64,000 nt of DNA from JBCDHN01 sp965224535 (GTDB lineage: Bacteria > Verrucomicrobiota > Verrucomicrobiia > Verrucomicrobiales > DEV007): positions 124,001 through 188,000 of the forward strand of contig CBDCZR010000022.1 of the NCBI GenBank assembly GCA_965224535.1. The letters are read 5' to 3'. Position 1 is the stretch's first letter, and each line of letters opens with the position of its first letter. Shown in pieces: positions 53,268-62,782 of this stretch. The notes under the pieces were generated by a model, which was not told the origin of the DNA, made no database searches, and saw only the letters and a list, made by a program, of their open reading frames with translations. Both the position numbers and the translations under genes were made by a program.

Positions 53268-55202
53268 ATGAGTTCCGTCCTCGACGCAAAAATTCCCGAC
53301 GGGCCGATCGAGCAAAAATGGACCAAACACAAGTTTGAGTCCAAGCTCATCAACCCGAAAAACAAGCGAAAATACTCCATCATCGTCGTCGGTTCCGGCT
53401 TGGCGGGGGCTTCGGCGGCGGCTTCGCTCAGTGAGCTGGGTTACCGGGTGAAATGCTTCTGCTACCAGGATAGCGCGCGCCGGGCGCATTCCATCGCGGC
53501 GCAGGGCGGGATTAATGCGGCGAAAAACTACCAAAATGACGGCGATAGCGTCTACCGGCTGTTTTACGATACGGTGAAGGGCGGCGATTTCCGCTCGCGC
53601 GAGGCGAATGTTTACCGGCTGGCCGAGGTGAGCGCGAACATCATCGACCAATGCGTGGCCCAGGGCGTGCCGTTTGCCCGCGAATACGGCGGGTTGCTGG
53701 CGAACCGCAGTTTCGGCGGGGCCCAGGTTTCGCGCACGTTTTACGCGGCGGGTCAGACGGGTCAGCAGCTCTTGCTCGGCGCGGTTTCAGCGCTGAACAA
53801 GCAAATCGCGGCCGGCGGGGTGGAGATGTTTCCGCGCACGGAGATGCTGGACCTGGTTTTGGTCGACGGCCACGCCAAGGGCATCATCACGCGCAACCTG
53901 GAGAGCGGCAAGATCGAGAGCCACGCCGGCGATGCGGTTTTGCTCTGCACCGGCGGCTACGGCAACGTGTTTTTCCTTTCCACCAACGCCATGGGTTGCA
54001 ACGTCACCGCAACCTGGCGCGCCCACAAACGCGGGGCGTTTTTCGCCAATCCGTGCTACACGCAGATTCATCCCACCTGCATCCCGCGCAGCGGCGACTA
54101 CCAGAGCAAGCTGACGCTGATGAGCGAGAGCCTGCGCAACGATGGCCGCGTGTGGGTGCCGAAAAACGCCGCCGATTGCGAAAAACCGCCCTCGCAGATC
54201 CCCGAAGAGGCGCGCGATTACTACCTGGAGCGCAAATACCCCAGCTTCGGCAACCTGGCCCCGCGCGATATCGCCAGCCGTGCAGCCAAGGAGGTTTGCG
54301 ACGAGGGACGCGGCGTGGGCCCGGCGATCGGTGGCCAGCGTCAGGGCGTTTACCTGGATTTCGGCGAGGCCATCCGCGATTTCGGCAAAGACGCGATCGG
54401 CGCCCGCTACGGCAACCTCTTCGACATGTATCAGCGCATCACCGCGGAGAGCCCTTACGACGTGCCCATGCGCATTTTCCCCGCGGTGCACTACACCATG
54501 GGCGGCCTGTGGGTCGACTACAACCTCATGTCGACCATCCCCGGCCTGCACGTGCTGGGCGAGGCGAATTTCAGCGATCACGGCGCAAACCGGCTCGGCG
54601 CATCCGCCCTCATGCAGGGCCTGGCAGACGGCTACTTCGTCATCCCATCGACCCTGCCAAATTACCTGGCGCCGGAAAGCCCCGGCAAAGTGACGACCGA
54701 GCACGAGGCCTTTCGCGAGGCCGAACAACGCGTCAACGCGCGCATCGAGCAGTTGCTGGGAATCGGCGGAACCCGCTCGGTCGACAGTTTTCACCGCGAA
54801 CTCGGCCTGCTGCTGTGGGACAAATGCGGCATGGCCCGCGATCGCGCCGGCCTAACCGAGGCGCTGGACAAAATTCCCGCCATTCGCGAAGATTTTTGGG
54901 CCAACCTGCGCGTTCCCGGCGAGGCCGCGTCGCTGAACCCGGAGCTGGAAAAAGCGGGCCGCGTCGCCGATTTCCTGGAATTTGCCGAATTGATGTGCCT
55001 GGACGCCCTGGAGCGCGAAGAGTCCTGCGGCGGCCATTTTCGCACCGAATTTCAGACCGAAGACGGCGAAGCTGAGCGCCACGACGACAAATTCGCCTAC
55101 GCCGCCGCCTGGGAATTCACCGGAGTCGGTTCGCGGCCGAATTTGCACCAGGAAGAACTGGAATTCGAGAACGTGGAACTGGCCGTGCGCAGCTACAAAT
55201 AG
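53268..55202 (+). CDS. sdhA: Succinate dehydrogenase/fumarate reductase flavoprotein subunit
   Basis: The 644-aa subunit oxidises succinate to fumarate. I start at ATG 53268 (MSSVLDAKIPDG); in-frame ATGs at 53217 and 53235 add only a poor extension. The FAD-binding VVGSGLAGASAAASL lies near residue 41, and ARRAHSIAAQGGINAA near residue 72 holds the covalent histidyl-FAD site. HPTCIPRSGDYQ is the substrate-binding/catalytic region, and VHYTMGGLWVDYN and GANRLGASALMQG follow. This is the type-B (Bacteroidetes/delta-like) form, usually with a single five-helix SdhC. sdhB follows after 60 bp; no sdhC precedes it. Confidence 0.94.
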   Translation: MSSVLDAKIPDGPIEQKWTKHKFESKLINPKNKRKYSIIVVGSGLAGASAAASLSELGYRVKCFCYQDSARRAHSIAAQGGINAAKNYQNDGDSVYRLFYDTVKGGDFRSREANVYRLAEVSANIIDQCVAQGVPFAREYGGLLANRSFGGAQVSRTFYAAGQTGQQLLLGAVSALNKQIAAGGVEMFPRTEMLDLVLVDGHAKGIITRNLESGKIESHAGDAVLLCTGGYGNVFFLSTNAMGCNVTATWRAHKRGAFFANPCYTQIHPTCIPRSGDYQSKLTLMSESLRNDGRVWVPKNAADCEKPPSQIPEEARDYYLERKYPSFGNLAPRDIASRAAKEVCDEGRGVGPAIGGQRQGVYLDFGEAIRDFGKDAIGARYGNLFDMYQRITAESPYDVPMRIFPAVHYTMGGLWVDYNLMSTIPGLHVLGEANFSDHGANRLGASALMQGLADGYFVIPSTLPNYLAPESPGKVTTEHEAFREAEQRVNARIEQLLGIGGTRSVDSFHRELGLLLWDKCGMARDRAGLTEALDKIPAIREDFWANLRVPGEAASLNPELEKAGRVADFLEFAELMCLDALEREESCGGHFRTEFQTEDGEAERHDDKFAYAAAWEFTGVGSRPNLHQEELEFENVELAVRSYK

Positions 55203-55262
55203 CGGAACGATGGACGAGAGAATTTCCAATCTCCAATTTTCGATTTTCCAATTTCCAACCCC

Positions 55263-56018
55263 ATGAACCTCACCCTGAAAGTCTGGCGTCAAGCCGGCCC
55301 TAACGCCAAAGGTAACCTGGAAACCTACGACGCGCCGGAAATCCCGGAAACGGCCTCGTTTTTGGAGATGCTGGACATCGTCAACGAGCGCCTCATCGTC
55401 AAAGGCGCGGAACCCATCGCCTTCGACCACGATTGCCGCGAAGGCATCTGCGGCGCTTGCTCCCTGGTCATCAACGGCATCCCCCACGGCCCGGAAAAAG
55501 CCACCACCACCTGCCAACTGCACATGCGCAGCTTTCGGGACGGCGACACCATCTACATCGAGCCCTTCCGCGCCCGCGCCTTCCCCGTCGTCAAGGATCT
55601 GGTCGTCGATCGCGCCTCCTTCGACCGCATCCAGCAAACCGGCGGCTTCATCAGCGTCCGCACCGGAGCCGCCGTCGACGCCAACGCCGTTCCCGTGCCC
55701 AAAGCCGACGCCGACGCCGCCTTTGCCGCGGCAAGTTGCATCGGCTGCGGAGCCTGTGTCGCCGCCTGCAAAAACGCCAGCGCCATGCTCTTCGTCGGCG
55801 CAAAAGCCGCGCACCTCAACACCCTGCCCCAAGGCAAGCCGGAGAAAACCAAGCGCACCCTGGCCATGGTCCGCCAAATGGACGAGGAAGGCTTCGGCAA
55901 CTGCACCAACCAGTACGAATGCGAGGCCGTGTGCCCCAAGGAAATCAGCGCCGACGTCATCTCGCAACTCAACCGGGATTACGGCGTCTCCGCGGCGCGG
56001 GAATCGGTGGTTGGTTAG
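55263..56018 (+). CDS. sdhB: Succinate dehydrogenase/fumarate reductase iron-sulfur subunit
   Basis: The 251-aa subunit passes electrons from the flavin to quinone through three clusters: CREGICGAC for 2Fe-2S near residues 59-67, CIGCGACVAAC for 4Fe-4S near residues 160-170, and CTNQYECEAVCPKEI for 3Fe-4S near residues 217-231. Spacing is typical for type-B SdhB. It is 60 bp after sdhA; the intervening DNA contains the motif TTTCCAATCTCCAATTTTCG, a repeat-like sequence. The membrane anchor gene must be elsewhere. Confidence 0.94.
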   Translation: MNLTLKVWRQAGPNAKGNLETYDAPEIPETASFLEMLDIVNERLIVKGAEPIAFDHDCREGICGACSLVINGIPHGPEKATTTCQLHMRSFRDGDTIYIEPFRARAFPVVKDLVVDRASFDRIQQTGGFISVRTGAAVDANAVPVPKADADAAFAAASCIGCGACVAACKNASAMLFVGAKAAHLNTLPQGKPEKTKRTLAMVRQMDEEGFGNCTNQYECEAVCPKEISADVISQLNRDYGVSAARESVVG

Positions 56019-56037
56019 GCCCAAAGGCGGCTTTCCT

Positions 56038-56550
56038 TCAAATTCCCACCATATCAAGCCTCGAAATCCCCACCTCGTCAAGAATCCGAAGCACATCGGC
56101 CCAACGGCGAATCGTGACGGCGTTTTCGAGCCAATCCAATAGCAGAACAGGCTCGCTCTCCGACAAATCTGCGGCCAACTTGTACTGCCTGAGACGATCC
56201 CGGAATTGATCCATATCGAGCAACTTTTCGTTCACTTCCACGCCATGCGCCCGAGTTTTGACCATCATTTGGTCGATCTCAACCAACCCGCTAGGCGGCG
56301 AGCCGAATCGCGCCTGGAAAAACGAATCGCCTTCCTGAAAATGCACCACCACCGTGCCGTGTTTCTGCGCCTCGTAGATGGTGCGCCGCAAATGCTGCGC
56401 GGGGGCGACGCCGATCCCAGGTTGGTCGAGGTTGATAACCAACGAGGCGACCTCCGTCCGGTTTGGATTGCGGTGGGAGGCGATAACCCAGATCGAAACG
56501 GCGGCCCAAATGGTGAAGAGAGTCCACGGAAGAACGGCGGAAGGTTTCAT
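56038..56550 (-). CDS. Exported or membrane-anchored small protein, unknown
   Basis: The 170-aa protein starts with a signal anchor (LPWTLFTIWAAVSIWVIA). The rest resembles a small alpha-beta domain, SLVINLDQPGIGVAPAQHL near residue 36, GTVVVHFQEGDSFFQARF near residue 66. The ending LLLDWLENAVTIRRWADVL is helical. It is convergent with sdhB, 20 bp apart. No family recognised. Confidence 0.65.
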   Translation of the reverse strand: MKPSAVLPWTLFTIWAAVSIWVIASHRNPNRTEVASLVINLDQPGIGVAPAQHLRRTIYEAQKHGTVVVHFQEGDSFFQARFGSPPSGLVEIDQMMVKTRAHGVEVNEKLLDMDQFRDRLRQYKLAADLSESEPVLLLDWLENAVTIRRWADVLRILDEVGISRLDMVGI

Positions 56551-56592
56551 GCGTTGTCAGAAGAAACGAACCGGCGCATCGGAATCTTAGCG

Positions 56593-56938
56593 CTATTCGC
56601 GGAGGTCTTCAGCCATGAGTTTGGGAACGTTTTGCCGGGTGGCGTAAACGTAGAGAATGCGAGCCTCGCCTCCGTCAGCCCGGTAGAACATGCTGTAGGG
56701 CCGTCGGTTGGGCCGGTTGGGAAAGGCGATGGTGTGAGAGCGAATGGGTAAAGCAATCGAGCTTGGCTACCCCGGACGGGTAGATGGAGCCGATTTCAGG
56801 GAATTGGGCGATGAACTGAGCGGTTTTCGCCATCGCCGCGTAGCATCTGCGAACAAGATCCTCGTCGATGGCCGCGTAGTAACGGAGAATCCCCAAAACG
56901 TCGTCTTCGACGGATGGATGATGGCTAACGGGAAGCAT
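56593..56938 (-). pseudogene. Frameshifted ParE/RelE-type toxin
   Basis: ATG 56938 starts a ParE-like N-terminus (SVEDDVLGILRYYAAIDEDL, AAMAKTAQFIAQFPEIGSIY) that leaves its frame near SGVAKL (about 56750). The C-terminal ParE block is in a neighbouring frame: PNRPNRRPYSMFYRADGGEA, RILYVYATRQNVPKL, ending ...EDLRE at 56593. A single small indel between 56740 and 56760 explains this. The toxin is probably inactive. Confidence 0.7.
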
Positions 56939-57167
56939 TGGCTTCGCTTATGGCACGTTCGCCGATGCGTTGGAAAAAATCGTCTTCAAGCGGAATAAAA
57001 GGGCCATCAACCCGGTCGAGGAGAACGGCGTTGATTTGGTCTTTCTCCTCGGTGGTGATCTGGGTTGCCTCCTGGTAGCGTTGGAGCAAAGCCATGCCAA
57101 CGTCGTGAAGCTCGTTGGGGGAAAGCTTGTCGGCTTGCTGGAGAACCTGTTCGGCTGCGGTGCTCAT
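56925..57167 (-). CDS. Antitoxin of the ParE-type module
   Basis: The 80-aa protein (VLQQADKLSPNELHDVGMAL, ALLQRYQEA, DDFFQRIGERAISEAN) resembles the short helical antitoxins next to ParE/RelE toxins. It overlaps the toxin start by 14 bp, typical of such operons. With the toxin frameshifted, it may be a relic, though its own frame is intact. Confidence 0.65.
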   Translation of the reverse strand: MSTAAEQVLQQADKLSPNELHDVGMALLQRYQEATQITTEEKDQINAVLLDRVDGPFIPLEDDFFQRIGERAISEANASR

Positions 57168-57317
57168 GATTTTCGGGTTAGAATTCGACTCATTGTAGCC
57201 GGAAAGCGGAAAAAAGGAAGGGATAGCAATTATACGCTAACGCGGGCGCCGGGCACGCCCGGATGGATCGCCAATTCCCCGCGATAAGGATTCCCCCCTT
57301 TCCCCGTGTTGAGAAAA

Positions 57318-58808
57318 ATGATGAGCCAAAACCGCCGCACCTTCCTCGCCGATACCGGCATGGGCATGACCGGGATGGCGCTTAGCGCGATGCTGTTTCA
57401 GGACGGCGCGCTGGCCGATGCCGGCCCCCACCTGGCCACCGGTCCCGAATCCGGCCCGCATCATGCGCCGCGCGCCAAATCGGTCATCTGGATCTTCCTG
57501 ATCGGCGGGCTGAGCCACCTGGAAAGCTTCGATCCCAAGCCGATGCTCAACAAATACGCCGGCAAAACCTTCGAAGAAACGCCGTTCGGCGACGAGGTGC
57601 TGGATCCGGAGAGGATCAACGAGAAGCTGCTCGATCCCACCAAGGCCAAGCGCGAGATTTACAAAAAAATCATGCCGCTGCAGATCGGTTACCGGCCTTA
57701 CGGACAAAGCGGGTTGGAATTCAGCGATTGGTTCCCGCACATCGGCGCCCAGGCCGATCGCGTGACTCTGGTGCGCGGCATGTGGACCATCGACAACAAT
57801 CACGGGGCCCAGTTGACCTACCACACCGGGCGAAAAATCACCGAAGGCGCCTACCCGACCGTTGGAGCGTGGGCCAGTTACGGGCTGGGAACCGCGAACC
57901 GCAATTTGCCGGAATTTGTCGTGCTGGGGACCCCCAGCGCGGATTGCTGCGGCGCGGCTTGGACGCATGGCGCGGCTTATTTGGGCCCGGAATTCGGCGG
58001 CGTGCGCATGAAAGTCGATCCCAAGGACCCGCTTTCCTTCGTGCGCCCCGCCAATGCGAAATTCAGCATCGATCAACAGCGCGAAAACTTCTCCCTGCTC
58101 GGCAAATTAAACCGAATCGCGGGAATCGAGTATCCCGACGACCAGCAGCTTCAGGCGCGCATCAAATCGTACGAATTGGCCTTCGAAATGCAGAGCGCCG
58201 TGCCGGAGGTGATGGATTTTTCCAAGGAACCGGCGCACATCCACCAGCTCTATGGCACGGATCGGACCGAGACGAAAAATTTCGGCCAAAAGTGCCTCGC
58301 CGCGAGGCGATTGGTCGAGCGCGGCGTGCGATTCGTGCAGCTTTTTCACGGCTACACAGGCAACGCCGGCGGTTGGGATTCGCACACCAACATCGTGCGC
58401 AACCACTCCTCCCGCGCCAAGCAAATGGACCAGCCCGTTGGCGCTTTGATCGCGGATTTGAAGCAACGCGGGTTGCTGGACGACACCCTGGTCGTGCTCG
58501 GCAGCGAATTCGGCCGAACGCCCGGCGCGGAGGTGCGCAAGGGCAACAAAAGCGTCCAGGGCTCCGGCCGCGACCATCATCCGCACGGGTTTACGGTGCT
58601 CATGGCCGGCGGCGGGGTCAAAGCCGGACTGGCTTACGGCGCCACGGATGAACTCGGCTTCCACGCGGCGGAAAACCGGCACTACGTCACCGACATCCAC
58701 GCCACCGTTTTGCATCAACTAGGCCTCAACCCGCGCCGATTGGAGGTGCCGGGCCGCAAACGGCTGGAACGCGATTTTGGCGAGGTGATTCACGGGATTT
58801 TGGCCTAA
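57318..58808 (+). CDS. Chromosomal DUF1501 protein, Tat-type signal
   Basis: The protein, about 496 aa from ATG 57318 (GTG 57306 also possible), has a twin-arginine-type start NRRTFLADTGMGMTGMALSA. DUF1501 motifs are present: FLIGGLSHLESFDPKPM, LFHGYTGNAGGWDSH, VVLGSEFGRTPG, and GRDHHPHGFTVLMAGGGV. Residues 160-260 contain a region not found in the short cargo homologue (SADCCGAAWTHGAAY). The family fold is sulfatase/alkaline phosphatase-like, substrate unknown. A DUF1549 partner is usual but is not in the following sequence. Confidence 0.88.
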   Translation: MMSQNRRTFLADTGMGMTGMALSAMLFQDGALADAGPHLATGPESGPHHAPRAKSVIWIFLIGGLSHLESFDPKPMLNKYAGKTFEETPFGDEVLDPERINEKLLDPTKAKREIYKKIMPLQIGYRPYGQSGLEFSDWFPHIGAQADRVTLVRGMWTIDNNHGAQLTYHTGRKITEGAYPTVGAWASYGLGTANRNLPEFVVLGTPSADCCGAAWTHGAAYLGPEFGGVRMKVDPKDPLSFVRPANAKFSIDQQRENFSLLGKLNRIAGIEYPDDQQLQARIKSYELAFEMQSAVPEVMDFSKEPAHIHQLYGTDRTETKNFGQKCLAARRLVERGVRFVQLFHGYTGNAGGWDSHTNIVRNHSSRAKQMDQPVGALIADLKQRGLLDDTLVVLGSEFGRTPGAEVRKGNKSVQGSGRDHHPHGFTVLMAGGGVKAGLAYGATDELGFHAAENRHYVTDIHATVLHQLGLNPRRLEVPGRKRLERDFGEVIHGILA

Positions 58809-59743
58809 CCAATCACCTCAGCGACCAAATCCCGCCATTCGGCCTGAAACCGGCGGATATGGAAGCGTTCCCGCGCGGTTTCCCGGCCGGCTTGGCCGAT
58901 TTTGCGCGTTAGATCCGGGTCCGCCTGCAAACGCTGCAAGCACGCGATCAACTCATCGATGTCGTCGGAGCAAAACCCGTTTTCGCCGTGGACGATGTAG
59001 GCGTCTTCGCCGTGAGAATTCGTCGTTACCACCGCCAATCCGCAAAGCATGGCCTCGGCGCGGGTGCGGGGATTGGCGCTGGCGTGGCTGGGATTGAAGA
59101 AAATGCTGCTTTGGGCCAAAAACGCGCGGTATTGGTCGAAATCGGCGAATTTCAGGTCGGGATCGCGCCCCACCCAGGCCAGTTCCACCCCGGCTGCCTC
59201 GGCCTGCTCGACGGCGGCGTTGTTGCGCACGGCTTGGTGGCGTTTGCCGTGAAAAGCCTGGATCACCGCGACCCGGTTGCTGGCGTAATTCGTCTGCGGC
59301 CATTCGTCGGGATCGAACCCGTGGAGGATGAAGCGCGAGTTTGGCAACCCCCACAACTTCAACGCCGTGGGACTGTTCATCACCACCGGAAAATCGCCCA
59401 AAAACGCCTGCATTTCCTCGGCGGAACAGCCGTCAACGAGGTTGCAACCGTGGCAAATCACGATTTTCGGCCCTGGGAAGCGTTCGCGCCAAAATTCGAA
59501 CAAATTGCGCTTCTCCACCTCGCCCAAAATCCACTGATCCACGTGCAAAATCATCAAATCGGCCTCATTGGCGCGATGGGCCGGGATGAGGCGCACTCCA
59601 GCGGGCAGGGGACGTTGCCGCGAGGCCCAGGATCGGCTGGAATCCGCGATCAACGACCAATCGAACGGTAGCTTGAACAGCTCGTAGTCGTGGCCGATGT
59701 GCCACGGATATTTCACGACGCTCGGGCGGCCACTTTTACTCAC
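58805..59743 (-). CDS. Family GT4-like glycosyltransferase
   Basis: The 312-aa protein has the C-terminal GT-B nucleotide-sugar site of group 1 glycosyltransferases: FNPSHASANPRTRAEAMLCG, LAVVTTNSHGEDAYI, and NGFCSDDIDELIACL. The N-terminal half is divergent (YPWHIGHDYELFKLPFDW). It overlaps the FkbM methyltransferase gene by 8 bp, so the pair is probably co-translated and builds or decorates a surface polysaccharide. Its 3' end overlaps that of the DUF1501 gene by 4 bp. Confidence 0.8.
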   Translation of the reverse strand: MSKSGRPSVVKYPWHIGHDYELFKLPFDWSLIADSSRSWASRQRPLPAGVRLIPAHRANEADLMILHVDQWILGEVEKRNLFEFWRERFPGPKIVICHGCNLVDGCSAEEMQAFLGDFPVVMNSPTALKLWGLPNSRFILHGFDPDEWPQTNYASNRVAVIQAFHGKRHQAVRNNAAVEQAEAAGVELAWVGRDPDLKFADFDQYRAFLAQSSIFFNPSHASANPRTRAEAMLCGLAVVTTNSHGEDAYIVHGENGFCSDDIDELIACLQRLQADPDLTRKIGQAGRETARERFHIRRFQAEWRDLVAEVIG

Positions 59744-60410
59744 GAACCCAGAATTGCTTCACGTGTTTGCGGTTGGCGGGGATGTGCTCGGTCAGGTCGC
59801 CCATTTTGATGCGGAACCCGCGTTCCAGCAGTTGGCGATTGATCCGCAGCTTGGCTTCCAGCATCTCCGGGGTGAGAAAAACCGGTTCCTTGCCGTGCAG
59901 TTGCAGGTAGAGAAAGCGGGTGCGATCCAGAAAATCCAGCGGCGCGCCCGGTCCCAGGATTTTGTATTCCCCGCCCTCGCAATTGATCTTGAGGTAGTCG
60001 ATTTTGCCGATGCCGTTTTGCCGGCAAAACTCGTTGAGCGTCACCGCGGGCACCTTCACCTCCACCGTGCCGGGATTCCAGTCCTTGTGGCCGATGAACC
60101 CCTCAAACAAGCTGTTGGACTGCGAACTGCCGTCCTGCTCCTTGGCGTCGTCCGCGGTGAAGAGCGTCACCTCGCCCGCGGCATCGCTAATCGCCAGTTG
60201 AAAGAGGTTGAAGCCGGCGCACTCCTTTTGCAGCACGGCAAAATTGTCCGGGCAAGCCTCGACGAGGTAAAACTTCGCCGGATCGCCGCCCGCGTCCTGA
60301 CACAGCCCCTTGGACAGCCAGCCGGTGTGGGCGCCGATATCGATCACCACGCTAGATGCGCCGAGTTGGCCGGCCAGGTATTCGTGCACCTGTTGGTCGA
60401 TTTGAGCCAT
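59736..60410 (-). CDS. FkbM-family methyltransferase
   Basis: The 224-aa protein shows the FkbM layout: SAM-binding VVIDIGAHTGWLSKGL near residue 22, the acidic FYLVEACPDNFAVL, LFQLAISDAAGEVTLF, and FMTF-like YLKINCEGGEYKIL near residue 139. FkbM enzymes O-methylate hydroxyls, often on sugars or lipids. It is translationally coupled to the downstream glycosyltransferase. Confidence 0.87.
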   Translation of the reverse strand: MAQIDQQVHEYLAGQLGASSVVIDIGAHTGWLSKGLCQDAGGDPAKFYLVEACPDNFAVLQKECAGFNLFQLAISDAAGEVTLFTADDAKEQDGSSQSNSLFEGFIGHKDWNPGTVEVKVPAVTLNEFCRQNGIGKIDYLKINCEGGEYKILGPGAPLDFLDRTRFLYLQLHGKEPVFLTPEMLEAKLRINRQLLERGFRIKMGDLTEHIPANRKHVKQFWVRE

Positions 60411-60554
60411 GCACCGAGTTTTCCGGTTTTCGCCGCGGATTCAAGCAGTTGCTCCGGAAAGTTGGGGAAAACGAAAGGACGCGCCAGTTGAGCGCTGTTC
60501 CCTTCCATGCGTCGCGGTCCTGCCGTTCATCGACAAACCGCCCGTCCGGCAAAG

Positions 60555-61301
60555 CTAAGCCGCATTCAAATTCGCGATCACGCGCATCCCTTCCAGCGTC
60601 AAATCCGGCAAAACTTCGCCGATCGCGGGAATTTTCGCGGAAATCAGTTCCGCGTAGCCGCCGGTGGCCACGATTTTCAGGTTCCCGGCGTTGGGCGCCA
60701 ATTCCTCGGCCAGCAGGGCCAAGACTTCGCGAATCATCCCGCGATAACCGTGAACGGCGCCGGAGAGCATCGCGCCACGGGTCGATTTGCCGATCAACTC
60801 CGGGGGTTCTTCGAGGTCGATTTTCGGCAAAAGCGCGGTTCGCTCGTGCATGTAACTGGTCATCACTTCCAGGCCCGGGGCGATGATCCCGCCGACGTAG
60901 GCGCGTTGGGCGGAAATGATGTCGAAAGTCACCGCGGTGCCAAAATCGACGACAACGGCGGGAACTTCCTCGAACAACGCCACCACGCCCGCCGCGTTGG
61001 CCAGGCGATCGGCGCCAATCGTGGTCGGATCGGGAAAATCCAGCGCCATGCCGAGGTTCACATCGTGGCGAATTTCCAGCAAATCCGGCCCGAACACCTC
61101 GCAAATCACCTCCGCCTTGGCCGGGACGACCGAAGCCAGGACGGCGAGGTCAAAATCCCAGCCCGTGGCCAACTTTTCGAGCGAAACCGAGGTTAGCTCC
61201 GCAGTTTCCACGGTAGCGCGCACGTTGGTCAGGCTATCGCGGCCGGCCAGGGCGAATTTCGTGCGGGAGTTGTTGTTGTTGACGAGCAAGTAGCGAGCCA
61301 C
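60555..61301 (-). CDS. coaX: Type III pantothenate kinase
   Basis: The 248-aa enzyme phosphorylates pantothenate, first step of coenzyme A synthesis. I use GTG 61301 because GAGGTAA lies 5 nt upstream; ATG 61367 would add a non-conserved stretch. Family motifs are ARYLLVNNNNSRTKFAL (variant of the DVGNT loop, with Asn in place of Asp-Val-Gly), TIGADRLANAAG, VVDFGTAVTFD with the catalytic Asp, and GGIIAPGLEVM. The altered first loop is unusual, since the Asp there is normally conserved. Otherwise the assignment is firm. Confidence 0.88.
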   Translation of the reverse strand: MARYLLVNNNNSRTKFALAGRDSLTNVRATVETAELTSVSLEKLATGWDFDLAVLASVVPAKAEVICEVFGPDLLEIRHDVNLGMALDFPDPTTIGADRLANAAGVVALFEEVPAVVVDFGTAVTFDIISAQRAYVGGIIAPGLEVMTSYMHERTALLPKIDLEEPPELIGKSTRGAMLSGAVHGYRGMIREVLALLAEELAPNAGNLKIVATGGYAELISAKIPAIGEVLPDLTLEGMRVIANLNAA

Positions 61302-61387
61302 GGGGTTTACCTCTGCATCCGGCCGGCGCTGGGCGCAACGCGGCATTTTCCATTCGACGCCGGGCAAATTCTGCCGATAATCGCCGG

Positions 61388-62782
61388 ATGGCCGGCCCTG
61401 ACACGAAGCCCAACTGGTTCCACGAATTCATCCGCAGAGGCGGTCACCGCAACCTGACGCTCTGGATCGTTGTTGCGCTGATTTTGGCGGTCATCGCGGC
61501 GCTAACCGTTCCCGAATTCGCGATGAAGACGGAGATCGGCGGCGAAATCTTCCTCAACCTGCTCAAAATGCTCGTCGTGCCGCTGGTGGTGACCTCGGTG
61601 ATGTGCGGCATTTTTGGGATGGGCGACGTTCGTAAGCTCGGCAAGCCCGGAGGGGCCGCCATCGGCTATTACCTCTGCACCACCGTTTTAGCCGTGCTGG
61701 TGGGGCTTTTCGTGGTGAATTTGATGCAACCGGGCGGCGGAATCGGCAAAGAAGAAGCCGATGCGATCGTGGCGGCGGAAAACGAGGTGAGCGAGGATGA
61801 CAAGGATAAGCCGCCCTTCCGCGTCTACAGCCATTTGGCCGAGGCCACGGGAATGCAGGTGGAAGAAGTGGAATCGGTGTTTGCCGGGGAGGAAGAAGGC
61901 CGGCCCAAGGACGTTTGGGGTATCCTCAAGAACCTTTTCCTCATGTTGGTGACGGACAACCTCTTCAAGTCCGCCTTCAAAATGGACCTGCTTCCGCTCA
62001 TCGTTTTTTCGATCGTTTTTGCCGGCGTTATCACCACCATGGGCAAGCAGGCGGGAGATTTGGTGGCGGTCATCGAGCAAGCCAACACTGCGCTCATGAA
62101 AGTGATCCTGCTGTTCATGAAGCTGGCCCCGATCGGCATTTTCTGCCTGGTTGCGGCCCGATTTGGGGAGGCAGAGTACAAGGGCGAGTTTGCCGAAAAA
62201 ATCCAACAAATCGGCAAGTTCGTGATCACCGTCATCCTGGGGCTAGGCTTCCATTTCGTGGTGACTTTGCCGCTGATTTTGTGGATTTTCACCAAGCGCA
62301 ACCCCTTCCAGTTCATGGGGCACATGAGCCGGGCGCTGATCACCGCGTTTTCCACCGCCAGCTCCTCGGCTACCTTGCCCGTGACCATGCGGTCGGCCAT
62401 CGAGCGGGCGAAAATCTCTCGTGAGTCCACGGAATTCGTTCTTCCGCTGGGCGCGACCATCAACATGGACGGCACCGCGCTCTATGAAGCGGCCGCTGTT
62501 CTTTTCATCGCTCAAGCCATTGGCATGGAGATGACGATGGGCGAGCAAGCGATCATTGCGGTAACGGCCACGCTCGCCGCGATTGGCGCGGCAGGCATTC
62601 CTGAAGCCGGGTTGGTGACGATGGTCATTGTTTTGGGCGCCGTAGGCCTCAATCCCGCCTACATGGCGCTCATCATGCCTGTCGATTGGTTCCTCGACCG
62701 TTTTCGTACGGCGACCAACGTGTTTGGCGACTCCATCGGCGCCGCGGTGGTCGAGACGGTCATGCCGAAATCCACCCAGTGA
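61388..62782 (+). CDS. Dicarboxylate/amino acid:cation symporter (DAACS family)
   Basis: The 464-aa transporter has eight predicted membrane helices and the re-entrant loops of the GltP/DctA family: serine-rich AFSTASSSATLPVTM (HP1), GATINMDGTALYEA (TM7 sodium motif), ATLAAIGAAGIPEAGLVT (HP2), and MPVDWFLDRFRTATNVFGDS (TM8). An acidic insertion between TM3 and TM4 (ENEVSEDDKDKPPF, residues about 125-185) makes it longer than GltP. It takes up C4-dicarboxylates or acidic amino acids with Na+ or H+; which one is unclear. Confidence 0.9.
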   Translation: MAGPDTKPNWFHEFIRRGGHRNLTLWIVVALILAVIAALTVPEFAMKTEIGGEIFLNLLKMLVVPLVVTSVMCGIFGMGDVRKLGKPGGAAIGYYLCTTVLAVLVGLFVVNLMQPGGGIGKEEADAIVAAENEVSEDDKDKPPFRVYSHLAEATGMQVEEVESVFAGEEEGRPKDVWGILKNLFLMLVTDNLFKSAFKMDLLPLIVFSIVFAGVITTMGKQAGDLVAVIEQANTALMKVILLFMKLAPIGIFCLVAARFGEAEYKGEFAEKIQQIGKFVITVILGLGFHFVVTLPLILWIFTKRNPFQFMGHMSRALITAFSTASSSATLPVTMRSAIERAKISRESTEFVLPLGATINMDGTALYEAAAVLFIAQAIGMEMTMGEQAIIAVTATLAAIGAAGIPEAGLVTMVIVLGAVGLNPAYMALIMPVDWFLDRFRTATNVFGDSIGAAVVETVMPKSTQ

